In this document: positions 39,931 through 40,853 of the stretch, piece by piece
How positions within the stretch are numbered: position 1 is the first letter of the stretch
Layout: each line of letters starts with the position of its first letter
Source of the DNA: Natronohydrobacter sp.
GTDB taxonomy: Bacteria; Pseudomonadota; Alphaproteobacteria; Rhodobacterales; Rhodobacteraceae
Reading direction: 5' to 3'
NCBI GenBank assembly: GCA_007118445.1
Contig: SKRP01000256.1
Span: 1-40,853, forward strand
DNA: 40,853 nucleotides
Program-made: the position numbers and the translations under genes
The notes under the pieces: model-generated
Seen by the model: the letters and a program-made list of their open reading frames with translations, nothing else
Told to the model about the DNA's origin: nothing
Databases searched by the model: none

Positions 39931-40853
39931 ATGTCGCCAGAGCACGAGAAATCGATCTCAGCGTCCATGGACACGCCCAACCGTACTCAGCACGACGAGA
40001 GCGCGCAAGAAAAAAGCGTGGGAATTGGCCTTCCCGCGCATGTCGCGGGCTCTGGCGCGATGGATCGCCTGGTCGATACCGCCCGCGACTATGCGCGCGC
40101 GGCGGCCTCGGACAACACGCGATCCGCCTATGCCAGGGATTGGGCGCATTTCGCGCGCTGGTGCCGGATGCGCGGGGCCGCAGACCCCCTGCCCCCTTCG
40201 CCCGAACTGGTCGGCCTCTATATTGCCGATCTGGCCGCGCCGCAGGGCAGCCGCCCTGCCCTGTCGGTGGCCTCGATCGAGCGCCGCCTGTCCGGCCTTG
40301 GCTGGAACTATGCGCAACGCGGATTTTCGCTGGACCGCAAGGACCGCCATATCGCGACTGTCCTGGCCGGTATCCGGCGCAGACATGCCCGGCCGCCAGT
40401 GCAGAAAGCGGCGATTCTGGCCGAGGATATCCGCGCCATGGTCGCCACCCTGCCCCATGACCTGCGGGGCCTGCGCGACCGGGCCATCCTGTTGATCGGC
40501 TTCGCAGGCGGGCTGCGGCGCTCGGAAATCGTCAGTCTGGACCGGCACAAGGATGACACTATGGACAGTGGCGGCTGGATCGACATTCTGGACGGCGGCG
40601 CGCTGATCACCCTGCGCGGCAAGACTGGCTGGCGCGAGGTGGAAATCGGGCGCGGATCCTCTGATCAGACCTGCCCGGTCCATGCGTTGGAGCAATGGCT
40701 GCACTACGGGCGTATCACATTCGGGCCAGTGTTCACGGGCGTGACGCGCGACGGCAAACGCGCGCGCGACACACGGCTCAATGACAAGCATATCGCGCGG
40801 CTGATCAAGACCTGCGTGCTGAATGCGGGTCTGCGCCCCGACCTGCCCGATGC
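39931..40853 (+). CDS. Tyrosine recombinase/integrase (partial, C-terminus beyond window)
   Basis: The frame from ATG 39931 stays open to the end of the window (307 codons), so it is absent from the ORF track. GGGGGAAG precedes the ATG. A polar leader (res 1-45) is followed by a SAM-like DNA-binding domain (ARDYARAAASDNTRSAYARDWAHFARWCRMRGADPLPPSPELVGLYIADLA) and the catalytic domain beginning ILAEDIRAMVATLPHDLRGLRDRAILLIGFAGGLRRSEIVSLD, where the Arg of GLRRSE is the first catalytic Arg. The HxxR and Tyr motifs would lie beyond the edge. It may mobilise or resolve the accessory module. Confidence 0.9.
   Translation, partial: MSPEHEKSISASMDTPNRTQHDESAQEKSVGIGLPAHVAGSGAMDRLVDTARDYARAAASDNTRSAYARDWAHFARWCRMRGAADPLPPSPELVGLYIADLAAPQGSRPALSVASIERRLSGLGWNYAQRGFSLDRKDRHIATVLAGIRRRHARPPVQKAAILAEDIRAMVATLPHDLRGLRDRAILLIGFAGGLRRSEIVSLDRHKDDTMDSGGWIDILDGGALITLRGKTGWREVEIGRGSSDQTCPVHALEQWLHYGRITFGPVFTGVTRDGKRARDTRLNDKHIARLIKTCVLNAGLRPDLPD

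Overview
The window is GC-rich DNA with dense coding, many 1-4 base stop/start overlaps, and gene families typical of Alphaproteobacteria. The TRAP and oligopeptide-type ABC systems, the AbrB-like permease and the DUF1403/ScpB pair point to Rhodobacterales; this assignment is an inference from gene content. Almost everything is catabolic or transport. No rRNA, tRNA or CRISPR array was seen.

Layout. (1) 1-6.9 kb: organic-acid catabolism. It holds the 5' end of a TcuA-like flavoprotein, its GntR/FCD regulator, a divergent AbrB-type membrane protein, a D-2-hydroxyacid dehydrogenase, an FAH-family hydrolase, and malonyl-CoA decarboxylase plus malonyl-CoA synthetase (malonate to acetyl-CoA). (2) 6.9-15.1 kb, minus strand: a probable long operon of Tat-type substrate-binding protein, two permeases, a fused double ATPase, a glycerophosphodiester phosphodiesterase, a two-TM protein and an iron-type alcohol dehydrogenase. 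(3) 15.1-16.9 kb: a gene-poor stretch with a perfect 16-bp palindrome, then a ChrA-family transporter. (4) 17.0-25.5 kb: a 5-oxoproline island with a MarR-like regulator, pxpB-pxpC-pxpA, LysR, a DUF1445 (D-glutamate cyclase family) protein, DctPQM TRAP transporter and DUF2848.

(5) 26.0-38.0 kb is the most interesting part: a bacterial microcompartment (BMC) locus. One minus-strand operon encodes a glutamine-synthetase-like ligase, BMC-P, BMC-H, an opine-dehydrogenase-like protein with a possible encapsulation helix, a CoA-acylating aldehyde dehydrogenase, BMC-T, a malate-dehydrogenase-like enzyme with an N-terminal extension of about 90 residues, and a RidA-family protein. It is flanked by a divergent sarcosine-oxidase-like flavoprotein, and by a GntR/FCD regulator with a divergent three-gene set resembling N-methylglutamate synthase (class II amidotransferase, GXGXG domain, FMN/Fe-S glutamate-synthase domain). 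The same 19-bp sequence TGTATACTGTATACAGTAT lies in both divergent promoter regions, tying the whole set into one likely regulon. My model: a primary amine is attached to glutamate (gamma-glutamylamide, then N-alkylglutamate), oxidised by the flavoprotein to glutamate plus an aldehyde, and the aldehyde is converted to acyl-CoA inside the shell. NAD+ would be recycled by the unusual malate- or opine-type dehydrogenases instead of an alcohol dehydrogenase. No classical BMC signature enzyme, PduL/Pta or alcohol dehydrogenase is present in the locus.

(6) 38.3-40.85 kb: an accessory module of ScpB-like and DUF1403 genes, divergent from a tyrosine recombinase that runs off the window and is absent from the ORF track. 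A 12+7+12 inverted-repeat site with recombinase-core geometry sits between them.
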